This document shows, one piece after another, positions 24,728-33,725 of a stretch of 64,000 nt of DNA (its first letter is position 1; each line of letters begins with the position of its first letter). The position numbers and the translations under genes were made by a program. Origin of the DNA: Gammaproteobacteria bacterium RIFCSPHIGHO2_12_FULL_63_22 (GTDB lineage Bacteria; Pseudomonadota; Gammaproteobacteria; Xanthomonadales; Xanthomonadaceae); assembly GCA_001801685.1 (NCBI GenBank), contig MGYJ01000047.1, forward strand, positions 51,374-115,373. Direction: 5' to 3'. Under the pieces are notes generated by a model. It was not told where the DNA came from. It worked only from the letters and a program-made list of their open reading frames with translations, and made no database searches.

Positions 24728-26536
24728 ATGTCCCGACTCCTCCTTCCGCTCGTTTCGCTGATCGTCGTGTTGGCCGCCTGCTCGCCCAAGGCACCGGAGC
24801 CCGCGCCGCCCGCGACAACCAGCACGACACCCGCCGTGTCGGAAGCGGACACGCAGTTCAACGACCTTTCGGCGCGCTGGCTCGATGGCGCGATGCGTCT
24901 GAGCCCTGTGTTCGCGACGCAAATCGGCGACCATCGCTTCGACGCCGAGCTCGATGACCTCAGCCCCGAAGGCCGCGCCAAGAGCCTGGCTTTCTCCAAG
25001 TCGCTGCTGGCCGACCTGGAAAATATCGATCGCAGCAAGCTGTCGCGGGAAAACCAGGTAGACGCATCGGTCTTGCGCAACCAGTTGCGCTACGACATCT
25101 GGGGCTACGAAAGCCTGCAGTCCTGGGCCTGGGATCCGATGATGTACAGCCAGTTGGCCGGTGGCGCGATCTACTCGCTGGTTGCCCGCGATTTCGCGCC
25201 GTTGCCCGACCGCTTGCGCAATGCCACGCTGCGCATGGAAAAGATCCCGATGCTGTTCGCGCAGATGCGCGCCAACCTCGATCCGGCGCGCGTGCCGCAA
25301 ATCCACGCGCAAACGGTAGCCAAGCAGAACAAGGGCATCCTCAGCCTGATCGACGAACTGATCGTGCCGCATGCGGGCGACTTGGCGTCGGCCGACCGGC
25401 AGAACCTGGAAGCAGCCATCGCCACCTTGCGCAAGGCCGTGGACGAGCACCAGGCGTGGCTGGACAAGACCCTCGTGCCGAAGGCAAAAGGCGATTTCCG
25501 CATCGGCCAGCAGTTATACGACCAGAAGCTCGCTTTCGCCCTCGATTCCCAGCTGTCACGCGCTGACATCCGCAGCCGCGCCGAAGCCGAACTGACCCGC
25601 GTGCGCGCCGACATGTACTCGGTGGCGCGTGGCGTCCTGGCCGGGCGCGAAGGCGCGCCGGAAACCCCCGAGGCGCCCTCGGCCGCGCAGCGACAGGCTG
25701 CGATCCAGGCAGCATTGGAGCTGGCCTATGCCGACCGTCCGACCCGCGACAAGGTGGTTGAAACCGCCAAGTCCACGCTCGCCACCGCGACCGATTTCGT
25801 GCGCGCCAAGGACCTGATCACGTTGCCTGACGCGGCGGTGAAGGTGATCCTGATGCCCGAGTTCCAGCGTGGCGTTTCGGTAGCGTATTGCGATTCGCCC
25901 GGGCCGCTCGACAAGTCCCTGGATACTTTCTACGCCGTATCGCCGATTCCCGACGACTGGACCGACGAGCAGACCACGTCCTACCTGCGTGAGTACAACA
26001 CCCGGTCCATCGACGAACTGAGCATCCACGAAGCGATGCCCGGCCATTACGTGCAGATCTGGCATTCGAATAAATATCCGTCCGTGCTTCGCGCCGTGCT
26101 GTCGTCGGGTTCTTTCGTCGAAGGTTGGGCCGTGTACGCCGAGAAGGTGATGGTTGACGCCGGTTACCGCGACAACGATCCGCTGTACCACCTGATCCAG
26201 TTGAAGTGGTACCTGCGCGTCATCACCAACGCCATCATCGACCAGGCCATCCACGTCGACGGCATGAGCCGCGACGATGCGATGAAGCTGATGACCGAAA
26301 TGGGCTTCCAGGAAGAGCGCGAAGCCGCCGGCAAGTGGGTGCGTGCGCAATTGAGTTCCACGCAGTTGCCGACCTACTTCGTGGGCGTGCAGGAACACTA
26401 CGACCTGCGTCGCGCCGTTGAGGAAAAACAGGGCGACGCCTTCAAGCTCAAGGACTACCACGACAAGGTGTTGTCGTTCGGATCGCCATCGGGTCGCTAC
26501 GTACGCGCCCTGATGCTCGACCAGCCGATCGAATAG
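24728..26536 (+). CDS. DUF885 family lipoprotein, probable metallopeptidase
   Basis: A 602-residue lipoprotein with lipobox LAAC (Cys18). A Pro/Thr-rich tether follows, then the DUF885 domain from about residue 45 to the end. The motif HEAMPGH (about 433-439) with the downstream FVEGWAVYAEK resembles zinc-peptidase HExxxxH plus glutamate arrangements, and DUF885 proteins are widely regarded as putative peptidases. The preceding GVSVAYCDSPGPLD and YAVSPIPDDW strands are typical. Substrate unknown. The start ATG 24728 is set by the lipoprotein signal; the open frame extends far upstream through the permease gene and is not coding there. Confidence 0.86.
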   Translation: MSRLLLPLVSLIVVLAACSPKAPEPAPPATTSTTPAVSEADTQFNDLSARWLDGAMRLSPVFATQIGDHRFDAELDDLSPEGRAKSLAFSKSLLADLENIDRSKLSRENQVDASVLRNQLRYDIWGYESLQSWAWDPMMYSQLAGGAIYSLVARDFAPLPDRLRNATLRMEKIPMLFAQMRANLDPARVPQIHAQTVAKQNKGILSLIDELIVPHAGDLASADRQNLEAAIATLRKAVDEHQAWLDKTLVPKAKGDFRIGQQLYDQKLAFALDSQLSRADIRSRAEAELTRVRADMYSVARGVLAGREGAPETPEAPSAAQRQAAIQAALELAYADRPTRDKVVETAKSTLATATDFVRAKDLITLPDAAVKVILMPEFQRGVSVAYCDSPGPLDKSLDTFYAVSPIPDDWTDEQTTSYLREYNTRSIDELSIHEAMPGHYVQIWHSNKYPSVLRAVLSSGSFVEGWAVYAEKVMVDAGYRDNDPLYHLIQLKWYLRVITNAIIDQAIHVDGMSRDDAMKLMTEMGFQEEREAAGKWVRAQLSSTQLPTYFVGVQEHYDLRRAVEEKQGDAFKLKDYHDKVLSFGSPSGRYVRALMLDQPIE

Positions 26537-26562
26537 TCGCAGTTGCCGGGAGGGGCGAGACC

Positions 26563-27105
26563 ATGGATTTCTTCAATCGCATCAGGGCCTGGTGGCGCCC
26601 CGCGCCGGAACCAGAAAAGGTGTTCGAACCCGAGGTCGAGAGCACCGACCGCCGCGTGAAGGAACGGCGCAATGCCGCGCCGGGCACGCGGGTGCTGATC
26701 ATCGACGACTCGGCAACCATCGTCGCGTTGTTGCGAAGGATGATGCGGCAGAACGACCTGGTCACGCTGGAGGCCGGCGATGCAGAAGCAGGCATCGAGA
26801 TTGCCCGCGGCCAAGTTCCGGACCTGATCTTCCTGGATATCGTATTGCCCGGGATGAATGGTTTCGCCGCGCTTCGCGCATTGCGCCGCGATCCCATCAC
26901 GCGCGACATCCCGATCATCATGATCAGCGGCAACGAGCAGGCCACCGAAGAGTTCTACGTGCAGCGCATCGGCGCCGACGATTTCATGAAGAAGCCGTTC
27001 TCGCGCGCGGAAGTTTTCGCCCGCATCGAACGCCTGCTCGACGACGAGCAGAAGCCCCGGCGCATCAACCCCGTGGCGACGGGCGCCGAACCGGAAACCG
27101 TTTGA
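26563..27105 (+). CDS. Single-domain response regulator with N-terminal extension
   Basis: A 180-residue protein. An N-terminal basic/aromatic stretch (MDFFNRIRAWWRP, possibly membrane-touching) and the linker TDRRVKERRN lead to a REC domain (about 43-165). It has the acidic pair IIDDSAT, phosphoacceptor Asp in LIFLDIVLPGMNG, IMISGN and the lysine pair DDFMKKPFS. It has no output domain, so it should act through protein contacts, as PilG/CheY-like proteins do. It follows the DUF885 gene by 26 bases and converges on the GFA gene with 6 bases between stops. Confidence 0.85.
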   Translation: MDFFNRIRAWWRPAPEPEKVFEPEVESTDRRVKERRNAAPGTRVLIIDDSATIVALLRRMMRQNDLVTLEAGDAEAGIEIARGQVPDLIFLDIVLPGMNGFAALRALRRDPITRDIPIIMISGNEQATEEFYVQRIGADDFMKKPFSRAEVFARIERLLDDEQKPRRINPVATGAEPETV

Positions 27106-27111
27106 CCCCCA

Positions 27112-27459
27112 TCAGTGGCTGAGCCCGTCGTAGGGCGTGACCACCAGGGAAGACAAGTCCACGCCGTCAAGGCAACGCACGTTGACCGCGGCCGACATCG
27201 GCTTGTCCGCATCGGCGCTTTCGCTGAAGGGCGAAATTCCGCAGGTCATGCAGAAATGGTGGTGGATGGCGTGCTTGTTGAAGGTGTAGGTGCCGAGGTC
27301 GCTGACGGCGGTGAGCAGGCGCAGGTTGGCGCGCGGCACGAACCACAGCAGCCCGCCCCGCTTCTTGCAAAGCGAACAGTTGCAGTCGACGACGGGGCCG
27401 ATTTCCCCGTCCACTTCGAAGCGGATCTTGCCGCAGTGGCATCCACCGGTGTAGGTCAT
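27112..27459 (-). CDS. GFA-family (glutathione-dependent formaldehyde-activating-like) protein
   Basis: A 115-residue zinc-binding protein of the GFA/Mss4-like fold. Cysteine pairs are GGCHCGKIRFE, CNCSLCKKRG and FCMTCGISPF, giving structural and site zinc ligands. The family includes S-(hydroxymethyl)glutathione synthase, but most members have no known reaction, so only the fold is claimed. GGGGAG stands 7 bases before ATG 27459. Confidence 0.87.
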   Translation of the reverse strand: MTYTGGCHCGKIRFEVDGEIGPVVDCNCSLCKKRGGLLWFVPRANLRLLTAVSDLGTYTFNKHAIHHHFCMTCGISPFSESADADKPMSAAVNVRCLDGVDLSSLVVTPYDGLSH

Positions 27460-27732
27460 GGCAGGCTCCCCGAGCGTCTGAAGGCCCTATTAAAGCCCTG
27501 AACGGCCCAAATAACCGAATATTCATGTCCGGTTTGTTAATATTTGCCCACTTCATGAATCCCGGCCCCGGCTCCTGCCCCCAGGAGCCAGCGTAGAGCC
27601 TTTGCGCCACGTCCCGGGCGGATGCCGGACTGCACCCGCCCCGACCTGCCCGCCGGGTCCAATCGACCAGCCAGTCCACCGGACAGCCTTTGCTGCCCGC
27701 CGACCGGCGCCGCTACAGTACAGGAGCGTCCG
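27460..27732. other. Intergenic region between gfa and the DUF2383 gene
   Basis: 273 bases. The segment 27490-27548 is unusually AT-rich for this window and includes AACCG and CGGTT inverted about AATATTCATGTC, followed by GTTAATATTT. It is a plausible divergent promoter/operator area. The rest (27550-27732) is GC-rich and shows no gene; a CAGGAG ribosome site stands at its end. No RNA gene was recognised. Confidence 0.4.
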
Positions 27733-28170
27733 ATGAGCGAAACCGCCTGCTTCCTCCATGACCTGATCCAGATCAGCCGCGATGGCACTGAATTCTATGA
27801 AGAGGCCGCGCGAACGGTTTCCGACAAGAAGCTGAGCCGGGTGTTCACGGACATGGCCAAGGCCAAGACGACGCTTGCCGACAACCTGCTGGTGGAGCTC
27901 AAGCCCGGCACCAAGCCCGGCGCCAAGTCCATCGACCTGGTGAGTGACGTCGTGCAGACCTACGCCGGCATCGGCCGCGGCTTCAAGGCCGTCAACTCCG
28001 CGCACATCACGGCGATGGAACAGAGCGAAACCCAGATCCAGGGTTCGCTGCAGAAGGTCGTGATGGACCGTGACAACAGCTTCGTCATCCGCGTACTCGC
28101 CAAGCAGTACGTGCACACCGCCGAAAACCTCAAGGCCGAACTGCGCAGCCGCAAGCGCTCCCTGGCCTGA
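27733..28170 (+). CDS. DUF2383 four-helix-bundle protein (PA2169-like)
   Basis: A 145-residue, all-helical ferritin-like protein of the DUF2383 family. Two antiparallel helix pairs can be seen (residues 5-55 and 75-140). Acidic and His residues include DGTEFYEEAAR, NSAHITAMEQSETQ and KQYVHTAENLKAE, in positions where ferritin-like proteins bind metal. The family is often linked to stress response but has no settled function. ATG 27733 with CAGGAG is chosen over an earlier in-frame ATG because the domain begins here. It is followed by srkA after 13 bases. Confidence 0.82.
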   Translation: MSETACFLHDLIQISRDGTEFYEEAARTVSDKKLSRVFTDMAKAKTTLADNLLVELKPGTKPGAKSIDLVSDVVQTYAGIGRGFKAVNSAHITAMEQSETQIQGSLQKVVMDRDNSFVIRVLAKQYVHTAENLKAELRSRKRSLA

Positions 28171-28183
28171 TGCAGGACCCGGG

Positions 28184-29179
28184 ATGCGCGCTGAAACGCC
28201 CGCTCCCTTCGGTGACCTGACGCCCGAGGCGATCCTCGCCTCGGTCGAAAGCCTCGGACTGGCCACGGATGGCCGCGTCCTGGCACTGAACAGTTACGAA
28301 AATCGCGTTTACCGGATCGGCATCGAAGACAGCGCACCTCGCGTGCTCAAGTTCTATCGCCCGGGCCGCTGGTCCGATGCGGCCATCCTCGAAGAACACC
28401 GCTTCAGCCAGGAATTGCTCGACAACGATCTTTCCGTCGTCGCGCCGGAAGTATTGGCCGGAACCACCCTCCATCACCACGCCGGGCATCGCTTCGCGAT
28501 CTTCCCGATGCAGGGCGGGCATGCGCCCGAGCCGGGCGACCGCGAAACGCTGAAGCAGATTGGTCGAACGCTCGGCCGCATGCATGCCGTTGGTGCACGC
28601 ACGTCGTTCTCGCATCGCGGCACGCTCAACGTCCAGCAGCACGCGATCGACTCCGTGTCCTACCTGCTCGATGCCGACTGGCTGCCTGCCGAACTCGAAG
28701 AAAACTTCGAAGCGCTCTGCCACCTGCTGCTCGACCAGATCGAGGACGCGTGGGCGGACTGCGGCGAGTTCAAGACCTTGCGCCTGCATGGCGACTGCCA
28801 TCCGGGCAACATCCTGTGGCGCGACGGCCAGCCGCATTTCGTGGACCTCGACGACACGATGATGGGTCCAGCGATGCAGGACCTGTGGATGCTGTGCACC
28901 GGCGACGCCGCTGCCCGCGGCGAACAGATGGGCTGGCTGCTGCAGGGCTACGAACTCTTCCACGAGTTCGATCATCGCCAGCTGGGCCTGATTGAAGCCT
29001 TGCGCGCCATGCGCCTGCTGCACTTCCACGCCTGGATCGCCCGTCGCTGGTCGGACCCGGCTTTTCCCGCGGCCTTTCCGTGGTTCGAATCGCCCCGGCA
29101 CTGGGAAGGCGTGATCGTGCAGCTGCAGGAACAACTGGTCGCGATGCGCGAACCGGTGCTCGAACTTCCGCGAGCCTGA
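28184..29179 (+). CDS. srkA: Stress response kinase A (YihE family)
   Basis: A 331-residue aminoglycoside-phosphotransferase-fold Ser/Thr kinase, equal in length to E. coli SrkA (about 328). The catalytic [11 protein letters not shown] loop (about 203-213) and the Mg-binding [16 protein letters not shown] follow the usual order; the N-terminal lobe has [11 protein letters not shown] and LKFYRP. SrkA protects cells from stress-induced death in E. coli, where it neighbours dsbA; here it lies between a DUF2383 protein and the Msr genes, which also suggests stress protection. Translation from ATG 28184 gives the family N-terminus. Confidence 0.9.
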   Translation: MRAETPAPFGDLTPEAILASVESLGLATDGRVLALNSYENRVYRIGIEDSAPRVLKFYRPGRWSDAAILEEHRFSQELLDNDLSVVAPEVLAGTTLHHHAGHRFAIFPMQGGHAPEPGDRETLKQIGRTLGRMHAVGARTSFSHRGTLNVQQHAIDSVSYLLDADWLPAELEENFEALCHLLLDQIEDAWADCGEFKTLRLHGDCHPGNILWRDGQPHFVDLDDTMMGPAMQDLWMLCTGDAAARGEQMGWLLQGYELFHEFDHRQLGLIEALRAMRLLHFHAWIARRWSDPAFPAAFPWFESPRHWEGVIVQLQEQLVAMREPVLELPRA

Positions 29180-29315
29180 ACGGCTGGCAACAAGAACGGA
29201 GCCGCGTGGATCGACCGCCCCTCCGCCGGACTCTTTATCGGCAAGCCGGTCCCCTTCTTCACTCCATGCTGCGCAGGGGTCGGCCTATCCTTTGCCCGAA
29301 CCCGGAGATTCGTCG

Positions 29316-29909
29316 ATGTCGTCCCAAACCAATCACTCCATCAACCTGTCACGTCGCCGATGGCTGGGCGGTTCCGTACTGGCGCTTGCCGGCATGGGCC
29401 TGGCCTGCTCGCGGCAAGGCGCCGCGGCGGGTGCGATCGCCGCGGCGGGACCGCCCGCGATGGTGGACATCCTGGCCGTGGACAACAGCGGCAAATCGCG
29501 CAAGATCCTGCGCGTGCCCAAGGTGGTGAAGCCGCTGGAAGAATGGAAGAAGTTGTTGTCGCCGAAATCCTTCTACGTCGCGCGTGAAGGCGGCACCGAG
29601 CGGCCTTTCAGCGGTGAATACAACGACCTGCACGACAAGGGCATCTTCCGTTGCATCTGTTGCGGAACCGCCCTGTTCGATTCTGCGACGAAGTTCGACT
29701 CCGGCACGGGCTGGCCCAGCTTTTGGCAGCCGATCGCGCCGCAGAACATCGTCGATCGCGAAGACCGGACCTTCGGCATGGTGCGCACCGAAACCCTGTG
29801 CCGACGCTGCGATGCGCACCTGGGCCACGTGTTCGACGACGGACCGCGTCCCACCGGCTTGCGCTATTGCATGAACTCGGTTGCCTTGCGCTTCATTCCC
29901 CTCGCCTGA
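29316..29909 (+). CDS. msrB: Peptide-methionine (R)-S-oxide reductase MsrB, Tat-exported
   Basis: A 197-residue MsrB. The N-terminus has a twin-arginine signal ([21 protein letters not shown]) with a lipobox-like Cys, so the folded enzyme is probably exported by Tat and may be lipid-anchored. The MsrB domain starts near residue 75: zinc cysteines FRCICCG and [16 protein letters not shown], substrate pocket [10 protein letters not shown], and catalytic Cys in [12 protein letters not shown] (about 185). It reduces methionine-R-sulfoxide in proteins. The exported MsrA follows 16 bases later. The start ATG 29316 has CGGAG upstream. Confidence 0.92.
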   Translation: MSSQTNHSINLSRRRWLGGSVLALAGMGLACSRQGAAAGAIAAAGPPAMVDILAVDNSGKSRKILRVPKVVKPLEEWKKLLSPKSFYVAREGGTERPFSGEYNDLHDKGIFRCICCGTALFDSATKFDSGTGWPSFWQPIAPQNIVDREDRTFGMVRTETLCRRCDAHLGHVFDDGPRPTGLRYCMNSVALRFIPLA

Positions 29910-29925
29910 CCAGAGAACGCATCCC

Positions 29926-30657
29926 ATGATCTCCCCTTCGATTGAAAAACACGGAACCCTGTTTCGCGCAGCGGCGATTGCCATGCTGATGCTGGCGGCG
30001 GCGACAAGCTCCGCATCGGGCGGCCAGGACAATGCCGTCGCGTCCAGAGCCACGCCGCAAGCACGTCCTGCGCTGCAAACTGCAGTCTTCGCCGGCGGCT
30101 GCTTCTGGGGCGTCGAGGCCGTGTTCGAACATGTGCGCGGCGTGATGGACGTCCGGTCCGGCTATGCGGGCGGCAACGCCATTACCGCCAATTACGACAC
30201 CGTCGTCGGCGGCCGGACCGGCCATGCCGAGGCCGTGCAAGTCGTGTACGACCCGGCGGTCATCAGCTACGGGCAATTGCTGAAGGTATTCTTCTCGGTC
30301 GCCCACGACCCGACCCAGTTGAATCGCCAGGGCCCGGACCGCGGCACGCAGTATCGATCAGCCATCTTCTACGCCAACGCCGCGCAGCAGCGCGCGGCCA
30401 CGGCTTACATTCGCGAAGTCGGCAAGGCTGGCGTTTTCGGCACCAAGCCGATCGTCACGCAGGTGACGCCGTTGGTGAAGTTCTTCCCGGCCGAGGACTA
30501 CCACCAGGATTTCGCGCGGCTCAATCCGAACCACCCGTACATCCGCTATTGGGATGCGCCGAAGGTCGCGCATCTCAAGCGCGACCTTCCCGAACTTTTC
30601 GTGGTTCAGGACATGCAGAAGAAACTGAGCTTGTTGCCGTCGGGATCGCGGAAATAG
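29926..30657 (+). CDS. msrA: Peptide-methionine (S)-S-oxide reductase MsrA, exported
   Basis: A 243-residue MsrA with an N-terminal hydrophobic signal (about 16-40). The catalytic motif is GGCFWGVE (Cys59), then GYAGG, the GRTGHAEAVQVVYDP block, HDPTQLNRQGPDRGTQYRS and KFFPAEDYHQDF. It reduces methionine-S-sulfoxide; with MsrB just upstream the pair covers both stereoisomers in the periplasm. The final 52 bases overlap the convergent VOC gene, and the C-terminal tail (LPSGSRK) is encoded in the overlap. Confidence 0.93.
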   Translation: MISPSIEKHGTLFRAAAIAMLMLAAATSSASGGQDNAVASRATPQARPALQTAVFAGGCFWGVEAVFEHVRGVMDVRSGYAGGNAITANYDTVVGGRTGHAEAVQVVYDPAVISYGQLLKVFFSVAHDPTQLNRQGPDRGTQYRSAIFYANAAQQRAATAYIREVGKAGVFGTKPIVTQVTPLVKFFPAEDYHQDFARLNPNHPYIRYWDAPKVAHLKRDLPELFVVQDMQKKLSLLPSGSRK

Positions 30658-30974
30658 CCCGCATGGAAATTGTCACCGCGGGGGCCCGCCGGGCCCTCGT
30701 CGGTGGCGCCGAGCGACATGGCCTTGTTGTACATGCGGTCTACCATCGCCGGATCCTTCGCTTCCAGCGCCACCATCACGCCATTTCCGACCGTGGCCGC
30801 ATTGCCGTCGAAAGGCTTGGTCAGGGCAATGCCCGGCGACTCGGGCGTTACGGTCCAGGCGATGAAGGTGTCGAACTCCATGAAGCGCTTTGCGCCCATC
30901 TCGGCCAGCAGCGCATCGTAGAAGGCAGCTGCACGCGGCAGGTCGTTGGTGCCCAGGGTCACATAGCCAATCAT
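30606..30974 (-). CDS. VOC/glyoxalase-fold protein
   Basis: A 122-residue protein of the vicinal-oxygen-chelate superfamily. IGYVTLGTNDLPRAAAFYDALL opens the first beta-alpha-beta-beta-beta module, and FHAGYFRDPDGNKLSFFC closes the second, with the usual final metal-ligand Glu replaced by Ser (KLSFF). The reaction is unknown; members are often hypothetical glyoxalase or resistance proteins. GGAG precedes ATG 30974. It overlaps msrA tail to tail and is divergent from pyrC. Confidence 0.85.
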   Translation of the reverse strand: MIGYVTLGTNDLPRAAAFYDALLAEMGAKRFMEFDTFIAWTVTPESPGIALTKPFDGNAATVGNGVMVALEAKDPAMVDRMYNKAMSLGATDEGPAGPRGDNFHAGYFRDPDGNKLSFFCMS

Positions 30975-31016
30975 CGGGTTGCTCCGTCGGTAGGTCCGCG
31001 AAGTGTAATCGTGCAT

Positions 31017-31022
31017 TAAACT
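31017..31022 (+). promoter_or_regulatory. Candidate leaderless -10 element of pyrC
   Basis: TAAACT ends 6 bases before the pyrC ATG, and no Shine-Dalgarno sequence lies between. A transcript from here would begin at or next to the start codon. No clear -35 is seen. The same spacing recurs at other genes in this window. Confidence 0.4.
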
Positions 31023-31028
31023 GCCGTC

Positions 31029-32078
31029 ATGAGCCCCGATACCCTGACCCTCGCCCGTCCCGACGACTGGCACCTGCACCTGCGCGATGGCGACAGCCTG
31101 GCCGCAGTGCTGCCCGATACCGCGCGCCGTTTCGGCCGCGCCATCGTCATGCCCAATTTGTTGCCGCCCGTGCGCAATGTCGACGACGCGATGGCCTATC
31201 GCGGACGGATCCTGGCGTCGCTGCCCGCCGGCATGCGCTTCGAGCCCCTGATGACGCTATACCTGACCGAGGCCACCACGCCGGCCGATGTTCGCGCGGC
31301 CAAGGCCAGCACCCACGTGCACGCCGTGAAGTATTACCCCGCCGGCGCAACCACGAATTCCCAATCGGGCGTCACCGACCTTGCCCGTTGCGATGCCGTG
31401 TTCGAGGCGATGCAGGAAATTGGCCTGCCCTTGCTTTTGCATGGCGAAGTGACCGATGCCGACGTGGACGTGTTCGACCGCGAAGCGGTCTTCATCGAAC
31501 GCCATCTGCAGCGCCTGGTGGATGCCTTTCCGCGCCTGAAGATCGTGCTCGAGCACGTGACCACGCGCGAAGGCGTCGACTTCGTGACCAGTGCAAGGCC
31601 GGGCGTGGCCGCGACGCTGACCGCGCACCACTTGCTGCTCAATCGCAATGCCCTGTTTCGCGGCGGGCTGCGGCCGCATGCGTATTGCCTGCCGGTGGTG
31701 AAGCGGGAACGGCATCGGCAGGCGTTGATGGATGCAGCCACTTCCGGCAACCCGCGTTTCTTCCTCGGCACGGACAGTGCGCCGCACGCGAAAAGCGCCA
31801 AGGAATCGGGCTGTGGTTGCGCCGGAATCTACACGGCGCACGCGGGCATCGAGCTCTACGCCGAAGCATTCGACGCCGCCGGCGCGATCGATCGGCTCGA
31901 GGCGTTCGCCAGTTTCCATGGGCCTGACTTCTACGGGCTCGCTCGCAATACTGAGACGATCACCCTCACCAGGCAGCCATGGCAGGTGCCGGACGAGCTG
32001 CCTTTGGGCGCAGTGGCGCTGGTGCCGATGCGCGCAGGCGAGACGATTGGCTGGCGCCTGCAGGACACCCAGGCATAG
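31029..32078 (+). CDS. pyrC: Dihydroorotase, homodimeric class II
   Basis: A 349-residue PyrC that cyclises N-carbamoyl-aspartate to dihydroorotate in pyrimidine synthesis. Zinc-binding DWHLHLRDG, carbamylated-lysine segment [39 protein letters not shown] and the catalytic Asp in [10 protein letters not shown] are all present, and the length equals E. coli PyrC (348). The divergent VOC gene leaves only 54 bases for a promoter; the start has no ribosome site (see 31017). Confidence 0.96.
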   Translation: MSPDTLTLARPDDWHLHLRDGDSLAAVLPDTARRFGRAIVMPNLLPPVRNVDDAMAYRGRILASLPAGMRFEPLMTLYLTEATTPADVRAAKASTHVHAVKYYPAGATTNSQSGVTDLARCDAVFEAMQEIGLPLLLHGEVTDADVDVFDREAVFIERHLQRLVDAFPRLKIVLEHVTTREGVDFVTSARPGVAATLTAHHLLLNRNALFRGGLRPHAYCLPVVKRERHRQALMDAATSGNPRFFLGTDSAPHAKSAKESGCGCAGIYTAHAGIELYAEAFDAAGAIDRLEAFASFHGPDFYGLARNTETITLTRQPWQVPDELPLGAVALVPMRAGETIGWRLQDTQA

Positions 32079-32168
32079 GCCTGGACGGAGTCCGAAGTCC
32101 GCCTCCGATTGCGTTCATCTAGACGGGGGTAACCGTCCGGCTACCCGAGCGCCAAGGGAACACCGTCC

Positions 32169-32690
32169 ATGCCATCGGTACATGTCGGCGCGGCTTCCGG
32201 GGCATCCGGCGTTCCCGCGGACTTCCAGGAAAAACTTCCCGAACTTCCGGTCAGTCCGCACGACAACTTCGTGACGGCACGTGGCCTTGGGCAACTGCAG
32301 GCGCGCCTGGCCGACGCCGAGTCACGCCTGGTGCACCTGGACCCGGACGCGGGACTGGAACGCGATTACCTCGAGCGACATGTTCGCTGGCTGCGTTCGC
32401 GGCTCGATTGCGCCATTCCCGTCAGCCCGCGTGACGCGGTGCGCGACCGGGTCGGATTCGGCGCCATCGTGGAGGTGCTGGAAGAAGACGATCGGCGCAG
32501 TCGCTATCGCATCGTCGGCGAAGACGAGGCCGATCCGGATCGCGGCTTGCTTAGCTGGGTCTCGCCCCTCGCACGTGCCTTGGCGGGCGCCCGGGTTGGC
32601 GACCACGTCTCCTGGCGACGTGCCGACGGAGACGCGGACGTGGAAATCACCGAGATCGATTTCGGCCACGACGCGCCATCTTCCCGGTAG
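32169..32690 (+). CDS. GreA/GreB/Rnk-family RNA-polymerase-binding protein with short coiled coil
   Basis: A 173-residue protein. After a 35-residue leader, a short helical hairpin (about 38-82: GLGQLQARLADAESRLVHL, then a DxxxGLERDYLER turn and second helix) leads to the C-terminal Gre fold (about 90-165: VGFGAIVEVLEEDDRRSRYRIVGEDEADP, SPLARALAGARVGDHVSW). The hairpin is some ten residues per arm shorter than in GreA and lacks the GDLxENxEY tip, as in Rnk-type proteins. It should bind RNA polymerase near the secondary channel; transcript-cleavage activity is doubtful. AAGGGAA precedes the start. Confidence 0.78.
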   Translation: MPSVHVGAASGASGVPADFQEKLPELPVSPHDNFVTARGLGQLQARLADAESRLVHLDPDAGLERDYLERHVRWLRSRLDCAIPVSPRDAVRDRVGFGAIVEVLEEDDRRSRYRIVGEDEADPDRGLLSWVSPLARALAGARVGDHVSWRRADGDADVEITEIDFGHDAPSSR

Positions 32691-32720
32691 GGATTTGCCT
32701 GCGCCGAAACCAGAGCTGCG

Positions 32721-33623
32721 TCAGCGCTTCGCCTGAGTCAACGCTACGCTGCCCAGGATCAATGCGCCGGCCACCAGCATCGGCAGCGTCGGTTGCTCGC
32801 CCAACAACAGCCACGCCCACAGCACCGCGAACAAGGGCACCAGGTAGGTAACGGTGACTGCACGGGTGCCGCCCACGCGCTGGATCAGGCGGTAATACAG
32901 CGCATAGGCGATGCCCGAGCAGACCACGCCCAACGCGACGGCAGCAAGCCAGGATGTTGCCGGAATCGGGGAAGTCGGCCAGGTCGCGATGGCGAATGGC
33001 AACAACACCACGGCCGCGGTGGATAGCGTGGCCGCAGCCAATGCGATGGGAGGCAGGCCGGCGAGCTTGCTGCGAATCAGGTTCACGCCGATGCCGTACA
33101 GCAGCGCAGCGCCGACACCGGCCATCACCGCCCAGCCCGTGCTCAGGCCGGCCGTCTTCGCGCCCGCCAGGATCACCACGCCGGCAAAGCCAGCCGCCAG
33201 CGCCAGTGTCTGTCGGCCACTGATGCGTTCGCCGTAGAAGGCGAAGGCGACCAGAGCGGTGAACAACACGGCGGTGCTGTTGGTGATGGCAATCACGCCC
33301 GCAGGCGCGTGCTGCGAGGCCCAGGCGAACAGCGCGAAGGGCACGGCCGAGTTGATCGCGCCGATCAGCGCGAGCACCGGCCAGAGCCGGATCGGGAAAC
33401 TGGCGCGGTCGCGCCAGAGGAAGGGCAACAGCACGAGCGCGCCCAGCGCCAGCCGCAGCTCGCCCAGGGGGAAGGCGCCGAAATGCGGTGCCGCCACGCG
33501 CTGGAACATGAAGGACGCCCCCCAGATGGCCGCCAGCAGACCCAGTTCAAGCGGGGTCACCCAGTCGCGAAGGACCTTGCTGGGTACCGGCGCGGATATG
33601 ACGATGTCTGCAACCCTGTTCAT
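32721..33623 (-). CDS. EamA/DMT-family transporter
   Basis: A 300-residue integral membrane protein with ten predicted helices in two EamA repeats (about 28-155 and 165-295). Conserved parts include AAIWGASFMFQRVAAP, LRLALGALVLLPFLW, AITNSTAVLFTALVAF and TYLVPLFAVLWAWLLLGEQPT. The substrate is unknown. It is transcribed away from a LysR regulator with 102 bases between, so control of the transporter by that regulator is likely. Confidence 0.87.
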   Translation of the reverse strand: MNRVADIVISAPVPSKVLRDWVTPLELGLLAAIWGASFMFQRVAAPHFGAFPLGELRLALGALVLLPFLWRDRASFPIRLWPVLALIGAINSAVPFALFAWASQHAPAGVIAITNSTAVLFTALVAFAFYGERISGRQTLALAAGFAGVVILAGAKTAGLSTGWAVMAGVGAALLYGIGVNLIRSKLAGLPPIALAAATLSTAAVVLLPFAIATWPTSPIPATSWLAAVALGVVCSGIAYALYYRLIQRVGGTRAVTVTYLVPLFAVLWAWLLLGEQPTLPMLVAGALILGSVALTQAKR

Positions 33624-33725
33624 GACTCAAGCTCATTTCGTGTCTGGCCGCCATTTTCCTCTCCCCTCAGCGCCTTACAAGCGCATACTTTCGCGGTCAG
33701 CCACAAATTTCGCTTGGGTCAAGAC

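Noticed and set aside
32079-32168. Riboswitch-like leader (GGGTA/TACCC and GACGG/CCGTC stems) before the Gre-like gene
   Set aside because: Stems exist but I could not match the conserved cores of c-di-GMP, cobalamin or TPP riboswitches; probably ordinary leader structure.
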